Source: Myxococcales bacterium (GTDB lineage: Bacteria > Myxococcota_A > Bradymonadia > Bradymonadales > Bradymonadaceae). Taken from it: 64,000 bases of DNA. Within the stretch, counting starts at the first letter, position 1. Every line of letters starts with the position of its first letter. Under the pieces are notes generated by a model. The model saw only the letters and a list, made by a program, of their open reading frames with translations, was not told where the DNA came from and searched no databases. The stretch is taken from positions 20,265 through 84,264 of the forward strand of contig SKON01000154.1 in NCBI GenBank assembly GCA_007120035.1, in the 5' to 3' direction. Below are positions 17,595 to 27,511 of the stretch, piece after piece. Made by a program: the position numbers and the translations under genes.

Positions 17595-19367
17595 ATGCGA
17601 CCTCATCACTCTACGCCCCTGGTGGCGATCTGCTTTCTCTTGACCGCCCTCCTGCTCCTTCCAGCCTGCGAGACCGAGGAGGCCGAGATCGCCGGGGCCC
17701 TCCAACTGCGGATCCCCGACTCCGACGACCTCCTCGGCGGTGCCGCCGGGGACGTGGTCCGGTTGCCGATCACGAGCCCCCGGGAGGCCCGAATCGTGAT
17801 CCTCGACGGCATCTGGACCCAGGGGGGAGCTCGATCCGTGGAGGTCGCCCAGGTCCTCGACTCCGAGGTCTTCGTCAAGGAGACCACTGATGGCGACCCC
17901 CATTGGATCACCCGGGCCACGGTCCGGAACGCCGCCGGGGAGGTGATCTGGGCCCAGCGGGTCAACAGCCTCTTTCAGCTCCTGGAGTTTCTCCAGGTGG
18001 TCCTCGACGGCCAGGGCGACGTCAGCTTCACCTCCGAACAGGTCTACCAGTTGGTCGTCAGCCAATACCCCGAGCTGATCCAATTCGCTGTCCGGGTACC
18101 CATCGCCCTGCCCGGTGGTCAGACCTACCACCTGGAACTCCGAGAACCCGACGGGACCTGGATCGAGCTCGGCTCCTTCTCTATCGACTCCCTCCTCGCT
18201 CAGGCACAGCCCCCGACCATCGAGGCAGAGGTCACGGACCTGGCCCGCACCGGGCCCGACGACGACCGCCTGACCATCGCCATCCTCGGCGACGGCTACA
18301 CCGCCTCGGAGCGCCTCCGGTTTGAGGCCGACGCCCAGGCCGTGATGGAACATATCATCACCACGTCGCCGCTCCGGGAGCACTCCGACCTGATGAACAT
18401 CAAGGCCGTCTGGACGCCCAGCGAAGAGTCCGGGGCCGGCTACGACTGCAACCATAGTGGCGCCCCTGCGGGCTGTGAGCAGGGCTTTCGAGACACCGTG
18501 TACGAGACGGTCTTTGTGATCCCCGCCATCATGGACCAGTTCAACATGCCCCTGGGCGATGTCAGCGACCGGGTCGCCATGCCCCTGCAGCTCTCCCGAA
18601 TGTTCGAAGCCGGGGCCCTGGCCAACTACGATGAGATCCTCCTGATCTCCAACTCCGCCAAGCGGTCCGGGTTCGCCGGACTCTACGTCGCTCTGGTCAC
18701 CAGCTTCGACGCCCGGATTCACTTCCCCCACGTCGCCGTCCACGAACTCGGCCACACCCTGGGCCTCCTGGGCGACGAATACAACGTCCCCGGTGACTCC
18801 TGCTACTACAACGAGCCCACCATCCCCTTGCCGGCCAACATCGCCCAGATCGAAGACGGCGACGTGAAGTGGAGCGACTGGTTCGACGACTCCACCCCCG
18901 TCCCCACGCCTCCTCAGAACGCGTCGGACCATCCCGTCGGCGCCTACCTGGGGGCCTACAACTGCGACGACCTGGTCCGCCCCGCCCACCGGTGCAAGAT
19001 GAACTCCTCCCTGGATGACTTCTGCGCTGTCTGCTCCGAGCAGTTGGTCCGCCGCCTCTACTCCTTCGTCGACCCCCTCCCCTTGGACGAGAACGTGGTG
19101 GCCCTCCGGGTCGCCTCAGACATCGCCGAGATCCACCCCACCATGCGCTCCCGGTTCGAACGATACGAGATCCACTGGACCCTCAACGGAGAGCCTCTTC
19201 CCGTCACGGGCCAACCGCTCCGCCTGGAGGCCGCCGACCTCGTCGACTTCCCCCGCGACCAATGGCTCACGCTGGAGGCCGTCGTCCGCAACGCCTCCGG
19301 GTTCCTCCGCACCTCCGACGCCGAGATGGAGAGCGTCTTTCACTTCGAGATCATGCTGGAAGAGTGA
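17595..19367 (+). CDS. M64-family metallopeptidase lipoprotein
   Basis: A 590-residue lipoprotein (hydrophobic signal ending in LLPAC) with an M64 (IgA peptidase-like) catalytic domain. The zinc site is HELGHTLGLLGDE (383-395), with TIAILGDGYTASE upstream and a Cys-rich DNAC/CDDLVRPAHRCKMN region downstream, both typical of the family. A beta-rich N-terminal domain precedes it, and a C-terminal beta domain follows. It is probably exposed on the cell surface or periplasm and cleaves proteins. The 3' end overlaps the convergent histidine kinase gene by 17 bp. Confidence 0.85.
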   Translation: MRPHHSTPLVAICFLLTALLLLPACETEEAEIAGALQLRIPDSDDLLGGAAGDVVRLPITSPREARIVILDGIWTQGGARSVEVAQVLDSEVFVKETTDGDPHWITRATVRNAAGEVIWAQRVNSLFQLLEFLQVVLDGQGDVSFTSEQVYQLVVSQYPELIQFAVRVPIALPGGQTYHLELREPDGTWIELGSFSIDSLLAQAQPPTIEAEVTDLARTGPDDDRLTIAILGDGYTASERLRFEADAQAVMEHIITTSPLREHSDLMNIKAVWTPSEESGAGYDCNHSGAPAGCEQGFRDTVYETVFVIPAIMDQFNMPLGDVSDRVAMPLQLSRMFEAGALANYDEILLISNSAKRSGFAGLYVALVTSFDARIHFPHVAVHELGHTLGLLGDEYNVPGDSCYYNEPTIPLPANIAQIEDGDVKWSDWFDDSTPVPTPPQNASDHPVGAYLGAYNCDDLVRPAHRCKMNSSLDDFCAVCSEQLVRRLYSFVDPLPLDENVVALRVASDIAEIHPTMRSRFERYEIHWTLNGEPLPVTGQPLRLEAADLVDFPRDQWLTLEAVVRNASGFLRTSDAEMESVFHFEIMLEE

Positions 19368-20745
19368 TTCGGAAGGTGCTCCCGTTGCCGGGGACGGATT
19401 CCACCTCGATCTGGCCGCCGTGCTGCTCCACGATTCGCCGCACCAGCACCAGACCCAGACCGGCCCCGCCGCCCTCGGAACGGGTCGAGTAGAAAGGCTC
19501 GAAGATCCGCTCCAGCACGTCCTCGGTCATGCCCCGACCGTCATCGACCACCTCCACCACAACTTTCGACTCTCCCCGTCGCGTCGCCACCGTGATGGTC
19601 CCGCCCTCCGCGGGCATCGCTCGAGCGGCGTTCAAGAAGAGGTTCATGAACACCTGATGGAGCGCCCCCTCATTTCCCACCACCCGCAGGTCTTCGGCGG
19701 CCAACTCCCACGCCACCGAGACCTCCCGGTCCCTCAGGACCTGCCGGCATAGCGTGGCCGCCCCGTTCAAGGCCTCGTGGAGCTCGACCTCCTCCAACGC
19801 CAGGCCCTCAGCACCGGCCAACTTCAGGAGATCCCGGACGAATCGATCGATCCGCTCGACCCCGTCGATGATCCGCTGCAGCCGGTCTCCGTCCTGCGGG
19901 TCCATGAACTGTCCGTTGTACTTCCGCGACAAATACTGGGCGTAGTTCAGGATGCTCGTCAGGGGATTCTTCAACTCGTGGGCCACCCCTGTGGCGAGTT
20001 CCCCGAGGCTCATCAACTTCTCTGCCCGCTTCTGCCGCCGTTCGAGTTCCGAGAAGGACGCCCGGGCCGGCTGGGCCACCATCACGACCCCCCGATCTCC
20101 CGACGGGCCCGTCGAATCCCGCTGCAGTGGACGGATCCGCACCCGGACCTTCTCCAGACCTGGCGGCAGCCCCAGAGTGGTCCCGGCGGTGATCTCCTCC
20201 GGAGACCCTCCGGCCAACGCCTCGGAGGCGGCGACCCGTATCTTAGGACGAGCCTCGCTGTCGAAGAACGTCAGAAGGTCGGGGGAGTCTCCTCCGTCGA
20301 GATCCTCTACGAGGCGGCTCAACGCCGCGTTCGCCAATTGGACTCGCCGGTGGCTGTCGCAGATCGCCACCAGGGCGTCGATCTCATCGAGGATCGGCGA
20401 CACCTTCCGCCCCAGCGCCTCTTCCAGCACCACCCGAAAGTGGTCCTGACCCAGGGGCGACACGCTCATCGACGCCTCCTTGATTGCCGCCCCCACGATA
20501 GCCACGTTCGCCATGTAGTACTCTCGGAAGGGCCCCCGGTTCTCCAATCGAACATGGGAGAACGTATCCCGCCGGTGCAATAAGAACTTCACCCCTTCTC
20601 CATCTCCCTCCACGCCCAAGAACTCCCGGGCGTCGTGGTTCAAGAAGACCACGTGACCCTCGGCATCACACAGGGCGATGGGCTGGGGCACGGCGTCCAG
20701 CACCTGTGCAAAATCGATGGACGAACCCGCGAGCGTTCCCATCAT
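19351..20745 (-). CDS. PAS-domain sensor histidine kinase
   Basis: A soluble kinase of 464 residues with two PAS-like domains (about 12-115 and 118-225), a HisKA domain with phospho-acceptor H256 (GVAHELKNPLTSIL), and a complete HATPase_c domain with N box (FMNLFLNAARAMP), G1 (VDDGRGM), F box (IFEPFYSTR) and G2 (GAGLGLVLVRRIV). There are no membrane segments. The ATG overlaps the stop of the upstream kinase-like gene (20742-20745). It is the last gene of the 27.3-to-19.4 kb operon, and no response regulator is adjacent. Confidence 0.93.
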   Translation of the reverse strand: MMGTLAGSSIDFAQVLDAVPQPIALCDAEGHVVFLNHDAREFLGVEGDGEGVKFLLHRRDTFSHVRLENRGPFREYYMANVAIVGAAIKEASMSVSPLGQDHFRVVLEEALGRKVSPILDEIDALVAICDSHRRVQLANAALSRLVEDLDGGDSPDLLTFFDSEARPKIRVAASEALAGGSPEEITAGTTLGLPPGLEKVRVRIRPLQRDSTGPSGDRGVVMVAQPARASFSELERRQKRAEKLMSLGELATGVAHELKNPLTSILNYAQYLSRKYNGQFMDPQDGDRLQRIIDGVERIDRFVRDLLKLAGAEGLALEEVELHEALNGAATLCRQVLRDREVSVAWELAAEDLRVVGNEGALHQVFMNLFLNAARAMPAEGGTITVATRRGESKVVVEVVDDGRGMTEDVLERIFEPFYSTRSEGGGAGLGLVLVRRIVEQHGGQIEVESVPGNGSTFRITLPA

Positions 20746-21914
20746 TCCGCCTCCCCGCGCTCGAATCGATCCAGTTCAGTCGTCTTCGTCACCTCCACCT
20801 CCTCCGCGGAACTGGCCTCATCAAGATCTACGATCTGACGGCCGCCAGCGTAGTCCCGGGTGCGATACTTCGTGATCCGGCCGATTTTTCGAACGATCTC
20901 GGAGATCCTCTTGGCGTCGTCATAGATCTTTCCCGCCACCCGATACATCTCGTCTTCCTCGTCCACCTGACGTCGAAGAAACTCCGCGTATCCCAGCAAG
21001 CTCGTCAGGGGCTGGTTGAGCTGATGAGCCGCCGCACCGGCCACCTCCACGACCACGGCCTGCCGCTGACTCTGCTCCAGATTCTCCACGGCCTCCTGGA
21101 GGCGCTCCTCGATCGCCACCTGCTCCCGCAGGTCCGTGAAGATCCCCACCGTGGCGATCTCCTCCTCTCCCTGATGGACCAGCGCCGCCGAGATCTCCAC
21201 GGGAATCAGCTCCCCGGTGGTGCTCACCACCACCTCCCGGAGGCTCGCGATTCGCCCCGGCCCACCGTGATCGTCGCCGCGTATCAACCGCATGATCCGC
21301 TCCGCCCCTCCCGGCGGATAGAGCTTGCCCACGTGCATCCCCAGAGCCTGCTCCTGAGACCACCCCAGCACCTTCACCGCCGACGGGTTGAAGAGCACGA
21401 TCTCCCCGGATCTCCGGGCGGCGACGATGGCATTGGGGCTGGCCTCGATCACCCGGGACAAGAACTCCAGGGTCTCCAGGGCCGACACCCCGTCGGGGGA
21501 ATCCAAGGGCAGCGGGCCGCTACCGGATCGATTCGGTCGCCCCAGCGCCCACCTCACCCTCCGGGCCAGATCCTCGTGGATCCGCTCGATCTCCACGGCG
21601 TCCACGATCTCCGGCAGGAGCTCCTCCACGGTCTCCACGCTCTCGGGGCCATAGAGCAGCACCACGGGGATCCCCGCAGAGGCCTGAAACTGCTTCCGCA
21701 ACACCAGCAGCTCCTCAGGTGCCACGGTGTTCTCCGAGAGCCCCAACACCAACAGGTCCGGGATCTCCCGCCGGGCGTGGAGGATCGCTCGCCGAGCGTC
21801 GGCGAAGCTGACCACCTCACCGAGCCCCCGCCCTCTCAGCGCCGTCACCGCCGCATCGAGGATCCCCTGCCGGGCATCGATCACCCACACTGTCGCTGGT
21901 CTTGTGCTCGTCAC
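20742..21914 (-). CDS. Degenerate receiver-PAS-HisKA protein without ATPase domain
   Basis: A 390-residue protein with a receiver-like fold (1-128) whose phospho-acceptor position reads LLVLGLSE, Gly instead of Asp. A PAS domain (about 150-265) follows, then a HisKA helix pair with H297 in AAAHQLNQPLTSLLGYAEFL. The protein ends about 40 residues later in a charged tail, and no HATPase_c motif is present in any frame before the stop, which overlaps the next gene. It therefore cannot phosphorylate itself; the downstream full kinase is the obvious ATPase partner (inference). Start is GTG with GGGAGG upstream. Confidence 0.8.
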   Translation of the reverse strand: MTSTRPATVWVIDARQGILDAAVTALRGRGLGEVVSFADARRAILHARREIPDLLVLGLSENTVAPEELLVLRKQFQASAGIPVVLLYGPESVETVEELLPEIVDAVEIERIHEDLARRVRWALGRPNRSGSGPLPLDSPDGVSALETLEFLSRVIEASPNAIVAARRSGEIVLFNPSAVKVLGWSQEQALGMHVGKLYPPGGAERIMRLIRGDDHGGPGRIASLREVVVSTTGELIPVEISAALVHQGEEEIATVGIFTDLREQVAIEERLQEAVENLEQSQRQAVVVEVAGAAAHQLNQPLTSLLGYAEFLRRQVDEEDEMYRVAGKIYDDAKRISEIVRKIGRITKYRTRDYAGGRQIVDLDEASSAEEVEVTKTTELDRFERGEAE

Positions 21915-21947
21915 GAGCCCTCCCGGGCCGGTCCATGAAACGTTTCG

Positions 21948-22514
21948 TCAGAAATAATAGCGGGCTCCGAGCGCAATGTGTAGCAATTGTACCTGCAGGA
22001 ACGCCGGATTCCGGATTCCCCGGGGTCGAAAGAGCACCGCCAGCGACGGGCTGATCTCCACAAAGAACTCCACGGGCGCGATCTTCAACTGCCCCGACAC
22101 CCCTCCAGGAAACCGCACCCCCACCCCCCGTCGATAGAACGGGACCAGGGCCTCGAAGTCGTCGTCGTACACCCGGGTCTCCCCCACGTTGAAGAGCCCC
22201 ATGGCCCCGGCCCCCCCGTACAGGCTGATCCGGAAGTCTTCTGTCTCCGCCAGCTCCGCCCAGTCCAAGATCAGATCGGCCGCCACAAAGAGGGTCCCGT
22301 GAAACCCGGCCGCGAAGAACGGGAACCCACCCAAGTGAGCGTCCACGGCCAGGGTGTCGCTGAGGTAGTACTTCCCGGTCACGCTCGTCGGCGCCCCCAG
22401 GCTCACCCCGAGCCCCCACTTTCCGGCCTCCGGCAACGCGTCCTCCGAGGCCTCCACCGACAGGGGGAAGATCACCAGCGCCACACACATGAACCACACC
22501 CACGAAGGTCTCAT
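21948..22514 (-). CDS. Small outer-membrane beta-barrel protein
   Basis: A protein of 188 residues with a signal peptide (hydrophobic core after MRPSWVW, ending near VEAS) and a series of amphipathic strands, closing with a C-terminal phenylalanine (GARYYF), the barrel-assembly signature. Size and strand number suggest a small barrel of eight strands. Its ATG overlaps the FAD-dehydrogenase stop (22511-22514). Confidence 0.75.
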   Translation of the reverse strand: MRPSWVWFMCVALVIFPLSVEASEDALPEAGKWGLGVSLGAPTSVTGKYYLSDTLAVDAHLGGFPFFAAGFHGTLFVAADLILDWAELAETEDFRISLYGGAGAMGLFNVGETRVYDDDFEALVPFYRRGVGVRFPGGVSGQLKIAPVEFFVEISPSLAVLFRPRGIRNPAFLQVQLLHIALGARYYF

Positions 22515-24157
22515 CCTTCCATCTCCTCCAGTATCTGCTCCGCGATCCGAAGCCCATCGATCGCGGCGCTCACGATCCCCCCACCATACCCGGCCCCCTC
22601 CCCGCAGGGGTAGAGCCCGCCCACCGATGGCGACTGGTACCGGTCGGGATCTCGCAGCACCCTCACGGGCGCGCTGGTCCGAGTCTCGGCCCCGATCAGG
22701 AGCGCGTCGTCGGTCACAAACCCCTCCATCTTCCCCTCAAACTCCTTCAAGCCTTGCCGCAGCGCCTCGATCACCACCCCGGAGTAGATCGAGCTCAGGT
22801 CTGCCGGCCCGATCCCGGGTTTATACGTCGTTCGTCGCACCTCCGTGGAGGGCCGATCGGCCAAGAAGTCCGTGACCCGCTGGGCGGGAGCGATAAACCC
22901 GCCGCCCCCCAGCCGATACGCCTCCCTCTCGGCCTCATGCTGCAAAACCATCCCGGCCAGTACTCCCCCCTCGGCCTCCGGTCGCTCCGCGAAGGGGGCG
23001 AAGTCCCTGGGCGATACAGTGACCACCAGGGCGGCGTTGGCGAAGTGGCCGCGACGGCTGGCATGACTCATCCCGTTGACGCAGATCCCCTCCGGCAGCG
23101 TATGGGAGGGCACCACCTGCCCCCCGGGGCACATACAGAAGCTGTAGACCCCCCGGTGGTCGTCCCCGTCGCCGAAGTTCGCCGCCAGGCGATAGTCCGC
23201 AGACCCCAGCTCCGGCGCCTCGGCGTACTTCCCGTACTGGATCTCGTTGATCAACGCCTGCCGATGCTCCACCCGGAACCCCACGGCGAAGGGCTTCTGC
23301 TCCATGGCCACGTCGATGCCCACCAGGTGCCTGTACATCTCCCGGGCCGAGTGCCCCACGGCCAGGATCACCCGATCGGCGTCCAGGACCTCCCCATCCC
23401 GCAGCCGCACCCCTTTGACCATCCGGTCGCCGTGGACCTCCTCGACCTCGATGCTCTCCACGAACGCACCGAACCGCACCTCGCACCCCCGGTCCGTCAA
23501 TCGAGCCCGGAACGCCTTGCACAGCCGCACCAGCCGGTCCGTCCCCAGGTGGGGCTTCCCCCTCACCAGGATGTCCTCCGGTCCCCCGAGGGCCACGATC
23601 GTCTCCAGCACGTGGCGACCCCGGGGATCCTTGACCCGTGTGTAGAGCTTCCCGTCGGACCAGGTCCCGGCTCCCCCCTCGCCAAAACAGATATTGCTAT
23701 CCTCTTTCAGCTCTCCTCGATGCATCAGCCCCGACACATCGCGGCCCCGAATCTCGACGGGCTGACCGCGATCCAAGAGGGTCGTCTTCACCCCGCTCTC
23801 GGCCAACCGATGAGCGCAGAAGAGGCCCGCCGGGCCAGCGCCGATCACCACGACTCGCTCGTCGCTCTTCACGTCGAACCGGCCAGGAGGGGCAGCCGGC
23901 TCCGGTCGGGGGCGCACGTTGCCGGGCAACGACGACTTCAGAGACGACGGATCCACCCAGGCGTCTACGTGGTACACCTTTCGGGGCCGACCGCGGGCGT
24001 CCAGGCTCGTCCGCACCACCTCCAGGTCCTGGATCGCAGCCGTTGACACCCCGAGCCGGTCCGCGACCGCTCGGTGGAGCTCCTCATCGGGAGCCTGAAA
24101 GTCCAGCGTCACCCCGTCGAGGCGTAGCCCCTTTGACTTGTCCCGCTCGTCGCTCAC
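22511..24157 (-). CDS. FAD-dependent dehydrogenase (COG2509-like)
   Basis: A flavoprotein of 548 residues. The FAD-binding Rossmann motif VIGAGPAGLFCAHRLAESG is near residue 100, after an N-terminal domain of about 90 residues that is typical of this family of uncharacterised dehydrogenases. The C-terminus ends with the second flavin motif (GLYPCGEGAGYGGGIVSAAIDG). The substrate is unknown. The GTG at 24157 is chosen because it overlaps the upstream stop (GTGA, 24154-24157); the longer ORF from 24211 would overlap the kinase gene by 58 bp. Confidence 0.85.
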   Translation of the reverse strand: MSDERDKSKGLRLDGVTLDFQAPDEELHRAVADRLGVSTAAIQDLEVVRTSLDARGRPRKVYHVDAWVDPSSLKSSLPGNVRPRPEPAAPPGRFDVKSDERVVVIGAGPAGLFCAHRLAESGVKTTLLDRGQPVEIRGRDVSGLMHRGELKEDSNICFGEGGAGTWSDGKLYTRVKDPRGRHVLETIVALGGPEDILVRGKPHLGTDRLVRLCKAFRARLTDRGCEVRFGAFVESIEVEEVHGDRMVKGVRLRDGEVLDADRVILAVGHSAREMYRHLVGIDVAMEQKPFAVGFRVEHRQALINEIQYGKYAEAPELGSADYRLAANFGDGDDHRGVYSFCMCPGGQVVPSHTLPEGICVNGMSHASRRGHFANAALVVTVSPRDFAPFAERPEAEGGVLAGMVLQHEAEREAYRLGGGGFIAPAQRVTDFLADRPSTEVRRTTYKPGIGPADLSSIYSGVVIEALRQGLKEFEGKMEGFVTDDALLIGAETRTSAPVRVLRDPDRYQSPSVGGLYPCGEGAGYGGGIVSAAIDGLRIAEQILEEMEG

Positions 24158-27100
24158 GTCGCCTCTTGAACCGGCGGGAGCAGCCCCTTCGCGCCCACCC
24201 GATAGGCCCACTCTCGGCCTCGCTGGAGGAGCTTCGCTCCCTGGGGAATCTGTAGTGTCACCATCACATCGCCGAGGGCCATCAGCACCTCGGCCCGCTC
24301 CGCCACGAACCCTTCCCCTCGCTCCAGGGCGTCGACGACCACCATCATCTGCTCTGTGGCCCCTCGCCGCACCTCTCGTTTCCGCATCACCAGGCTCCCC
24401 AGGAGCAGCGCCACCCGGTGTTCGTCCAACTCATGACCCAGCTTCTGCGCCAGGCAGAACGCCTCCACCGCCCGGCGGCGGGCCGTCGTTGAGCTGCCCA
24501 GGTCGGTCAACGTCCAGGACAACTGAAAGAGGGCCTCGATGAGCTCGTCGGGGTCGACGTTCACGGTCAACAACTGCACGGCTTCCCGCAACCGATCCAT
24601 GGCCTCCACGGGGCTCCCCATTCGCCTCAAGTCGGCGCCATACCACCCCAGGATCATTCCCAACACCATCGCCGGGCACCGTTGCTCGGCGATCTCCAGA
24701 GCCTGCTCATGATACTTCAGCGCTTCCTGGGGTTCTCCCAAGAGGGTCTCCACCCGGGCCAACACCCCCAGCCCCAGAGCATCCCAGCTGGGCGCTCGAA
24801 CCACCGGGCGAGCCGCCAAGAAGTCCAGGAGCACCTCTCGGGCCGCCATCAGGTCCCCTTCCGCCATCAGGCATCGACCCAAGAGTACCGGGTCCCCTTC
24901 ACATCGGTCGCGACAGGCTCCAGTCTTCCCCTCGGCCAGGTCCAGGGCCCCCACCTCTCCGTCCAGGACCCACTGCACCCACTTGGAGAGCCCCGACACC
25001 AGCCCCCGGGCTCTCTCAAAACAGGTGCGTGCCTCTGGGAGTTCCACACGCCCCGCATAGGCTCGCCCGAGCTTCACATGCAAGAGCGCCTCGCCGACCT
25101 CCCCCTCCACCCCGGCCAGGGCCCCCTGGTAGTGCGCGATGGCGTCCACAAACTCCCCCTCCTCCATAGCCAGGTCGCCGGCGAGCTCAAAGAAGGGCCA
25201 TGCCTTTCCGCTCCGGCCCCCCTGTTGCAGATGATGAGCCGCCTCCAGCGCGTCTCCCCGCCCCACCTGCCAGCGCTTCGCCAGGAGCTCCCCGATCCGG
25301 CGATGCAAAGCCCGCCGCCACTCCGGGCTGGTCATGTCCACGATCGCCTGCCCCAGCTCTCGATCGAGGACCTCCAAGAACCTCCCCTCCGTCGTCAGCT
25401 CTGTGCGCACCAGGTGGCGCCACTCGATCAGCTTCAGGGTGCGCTCCGCCTCCTCCGTAGAGCTCCCCCCACGGCGAAGGAGCGAACGAGCGTCTCTCCA
25501 GGCGATGGGCCGCCCGATCAACGAGAGCAACTCCAGCGCCTCCCGGCCCCCGGCCCCCACCGAGGTCAGGCGTCGCCGCATCGACTCTCGGGTCGATCCC
25601 GGCACTCCCGCCGCCTGGATCTCCTCCACCCTGCCGGACCACCGCTCCGCCGTCGCCCGCCGGAGCATCCCGGTGTCGATCAACCACCGACAGATCTCCT
25701 CGATGTACGACGGCCGGCCCCGGGCCGCCCGGGCCACGTCGTTCAACCAGTCCTGGCTGAGCCCTCGAAGCCCCAGCCGATCCAGAAAGAACCCCGACAC
25801 ATCCGTCAGGGTCACCCCCTTGATCGGCATCTCCTGGACCCCCTCGCCACCACATAGGAGCGCCCGCACATCTCCGGGCTCGGCGGTGGCCACCACATCC
25901 GGACGGTCTTTGGACTTCGTCGCTCGAAACCACTCGACCAGCATCTCGATCGACGGCTCATCGGCCCGCTGCAGCTCATCGATAAAGAAGATCACCTTCT
26001 GCTTGCCCAGACTGGCCACGGCCTCTTCGATGGCCGACCGGATCCAGGCCTGCTCCACTCCGGGCAGCACGTTCTCCCCGGGGGTGACGACCTCCAGGTC
26101 CGTCAACAGCCGCCGCACCTGACGTGCCGTCTCGTACTTCTCGACGGAGAGCACGTCGTGGCTTCGCGCGAGCTCCATCACCTGGGTCAACATCCCCAGG
26201 ATCAACCCGAAGGGCCGGGGCTGTCGGGGCACCGCGACGGGGAGCACCAGATGGCCACTGAGCTTCGCCGAGGACTGCACGTCTTGGAGCAGCCGGGTCT
26301 TGCCCACCCCCTCGGGTCCCGTGATCAGGTAGAGCTGCCCCTGGGCTCGCCCGGCATTGACCGAGAGCCACTCCAGAAGGAGGTCGTCTTCCTCGATACG
26401 ACGAGCCAGAATACCGCGCTCGAAGTATCCCCGGATCACCGGCGACGCCGCCACGTCCAGGGAGTTGGCCATCGCCCCCTTGCCGGCGTCCTCAAAAAAC
26501 GCCGAGTCTCCGGCCAGCGCCTGCAGCGCTTCCCCGGCGTCGGCGTAGTCCAGATCCGGGACCTGTCTCAGCAGTGCCATGGTAAATCGGCTCAACTCCA
26601 GGGGGACCTCATCGTTGAGCCGATGGGGCTCCGGCGGGCGAAAGGTCTCCTCCGACGTCGGTGGATCCTCCTTGGTCCGTGGCCCGAAGGGCAGCACTCC
26701 ACAGAGCGCGTAGTAGAGCGTCACCCCCAGACTGTAGAGGTCGCTTCGCCGCTCGCCACGCGCTCCCCGGATCACCTCGGGCGCCATATACGACCGGGTC
26801 CCTCCCCGGAGGGTGTCTCGCTTGGGGTCCATGCTGGAGAGCCCAAAGTCCACCAGCTTGCTCATCGGCCGGGCCGACGCGTCATCGAGCCACAGGAGCA
26901 TCAAGTTCGCCGGCTTGATGTCCCGGTGGATCATTCCCATCCCGTGCAGATACGCCAGTCCCTGGAGCACCTGAATAGTCAGGTCCGTCAGCGCCGCTGG
27001 CTCCAAAAGCGCCCGGGCGTCCTGGAGGCTGAACCCGTCGATGTACTCCTCGGCCAAGAAAACACCCCCGTCGGGGAGCATCCCGTAGTCGTAGACCCTC

Positions 27101-27348
27101 ACCAGGTTGGGATGGTCGAGCTTGGAGAGGATCTCAAACTCCCGGCGAAGCATCTTCCCCTGCACCGTCTCATAGGCCTCGGCGGAGAGCACCTTCAACG
27201 CCACCTGGCGCCGGTCTTCCCATAGATCTTCGGCCAGATACACCGAGCCACCGGCCCCTCGGCCCAGGGGCTTTACGTACGCATACCGCCCGGCAAATAC
27301 CTTCGTCCCCTCCGACCTGCGCCGCCGCGACCGCGCGTTCATGAGCAC
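24154..27348 (-). CDS. Ser/Thr protein kinase fused to AAA/STAND ATPase and TPR repeats
   Basis: A 1064-residue multidomain protein. Residues 18-285 form a Hanks-type kinase: glycine loop GRGAGGSV (29-36), K52, HRD (141-143), DFG (167-169), APE (189-191); all catalytic residues are intact. An ATPase domain follows, with Walker A GPEGVGKT (344-351) and Walker B VIFFIDE (452-458). From about residue 690 the protein consists of TPR-like helical repeats. There is no membrane segment or DNA-binding domain. The arrangement resembles predicted signal-integration ATPases of Myxococcota. It is the first gene of the operon ending at 19351. Confidence 0.92.
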   Translation of the reverse strand: MLMNARSRRRRSEGTKVFAGRYAYVKPLGRGAGGSVYLAEDLWEDRRQVALKVLSAEAYETVQGKMLRREFEILSKLDHPNLVRVYDYGMLPDGGVFLAEEYIDGFSLQDARALLEPAALTDLTIQVLQGLAYLHGMGMIHRDIKPANLMLLWLDDASARPMSKLVDFGLSSMDPKRDTLRGGTRSYMAPEVIRGARGERRSDLYSLGVTLYYALCGVLPFGPRTKEDPPTSEETFRPPEPHRLNDEVPLELSRFTMALLRQVPDLDYADAGEALQALAGDSAFFEDAGKGAMANSLDVAASPVIRGYFERGILARRIEEDDLLLEWLSVNAGRAQGQLYLITGPEGVGKTRLLQDVQSSAKLSGHLVLPVAVPRQPRPFGLILGMLTQVMELARSHDVLSVEKYETARQVRRLLTDLEVVTPGENVLPGVEQAWIRSAIEEAVASLGKQKVIFFIDELQRADEPSIEMLVEWFRATKSKDRPDVVATAEPGDVRALLCGGEGVQEMPIKGVTLTDVSGFFLDRLGLRGLSQDWLNDVARAARGRPSYIEEICRWLIDTGMLRRATAERWSGRVEEIQAAGVPGSTRESMRRRLTSVGAGGREALELLSLIGRPIAWRDARSLLRRGGSSTEEAERTLKLIEWRHLVRTELTTEGRFLEVLDRELGQAIVDMTSPEWRRALHRRIGELLAKRWQVGRGDALEAAHHLQQGGRSGKAWPFFELAGDLAMEEGEFVDAIAHYQGALAGVEGEVGEALLHVKLGRAYAGRVELPEARTCFERARGLVSGLSKWVQWVLDGEVGALDLAEGKTGACRDRCEGDPVLLGRCLMAEGDLMAAREVLLDFLAARPVVRAPSWDALGLGVLARVETLLGEPQEALKYHEQALEIAEQRCPAMVLGMILGWYGADLRRMGSPVEAMDRLREAVQLLTVNVDPDELIEALFQLSWTLTDLGSSTTARRRAVEAFCLAQKLGHELDEHRVALLLGSLVMRKREVRRGATEQMMVVVDALERGEGFVAERAEVLMALGDVMVTLQIPQGAKLLQRGREWAYRVGAKGLLPPVQEAT

Positions 27349-27511
27349 CTCAATTTTGCCTGGCTGTTGCTTGTAACTTCTCAGACCTCACCACACCATG
27401 CCACGGTCTGAACCGCCGCTCAATGGCCTGTTGACGCGATCCTCTCTGCCTCGCCGTTTCTTTCGCCTCGAGAAGTCGCTATCATCGCAGTCCCTGAATG
27501 AGACCCCTGCC

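Noticed and set aside
17496..18989. A 497-residue frame antisense to the M64 peptidase
   Set aside because: The peptidase carries a complete zinc site. The reverse frame is Gly/Val-rich with no motif.
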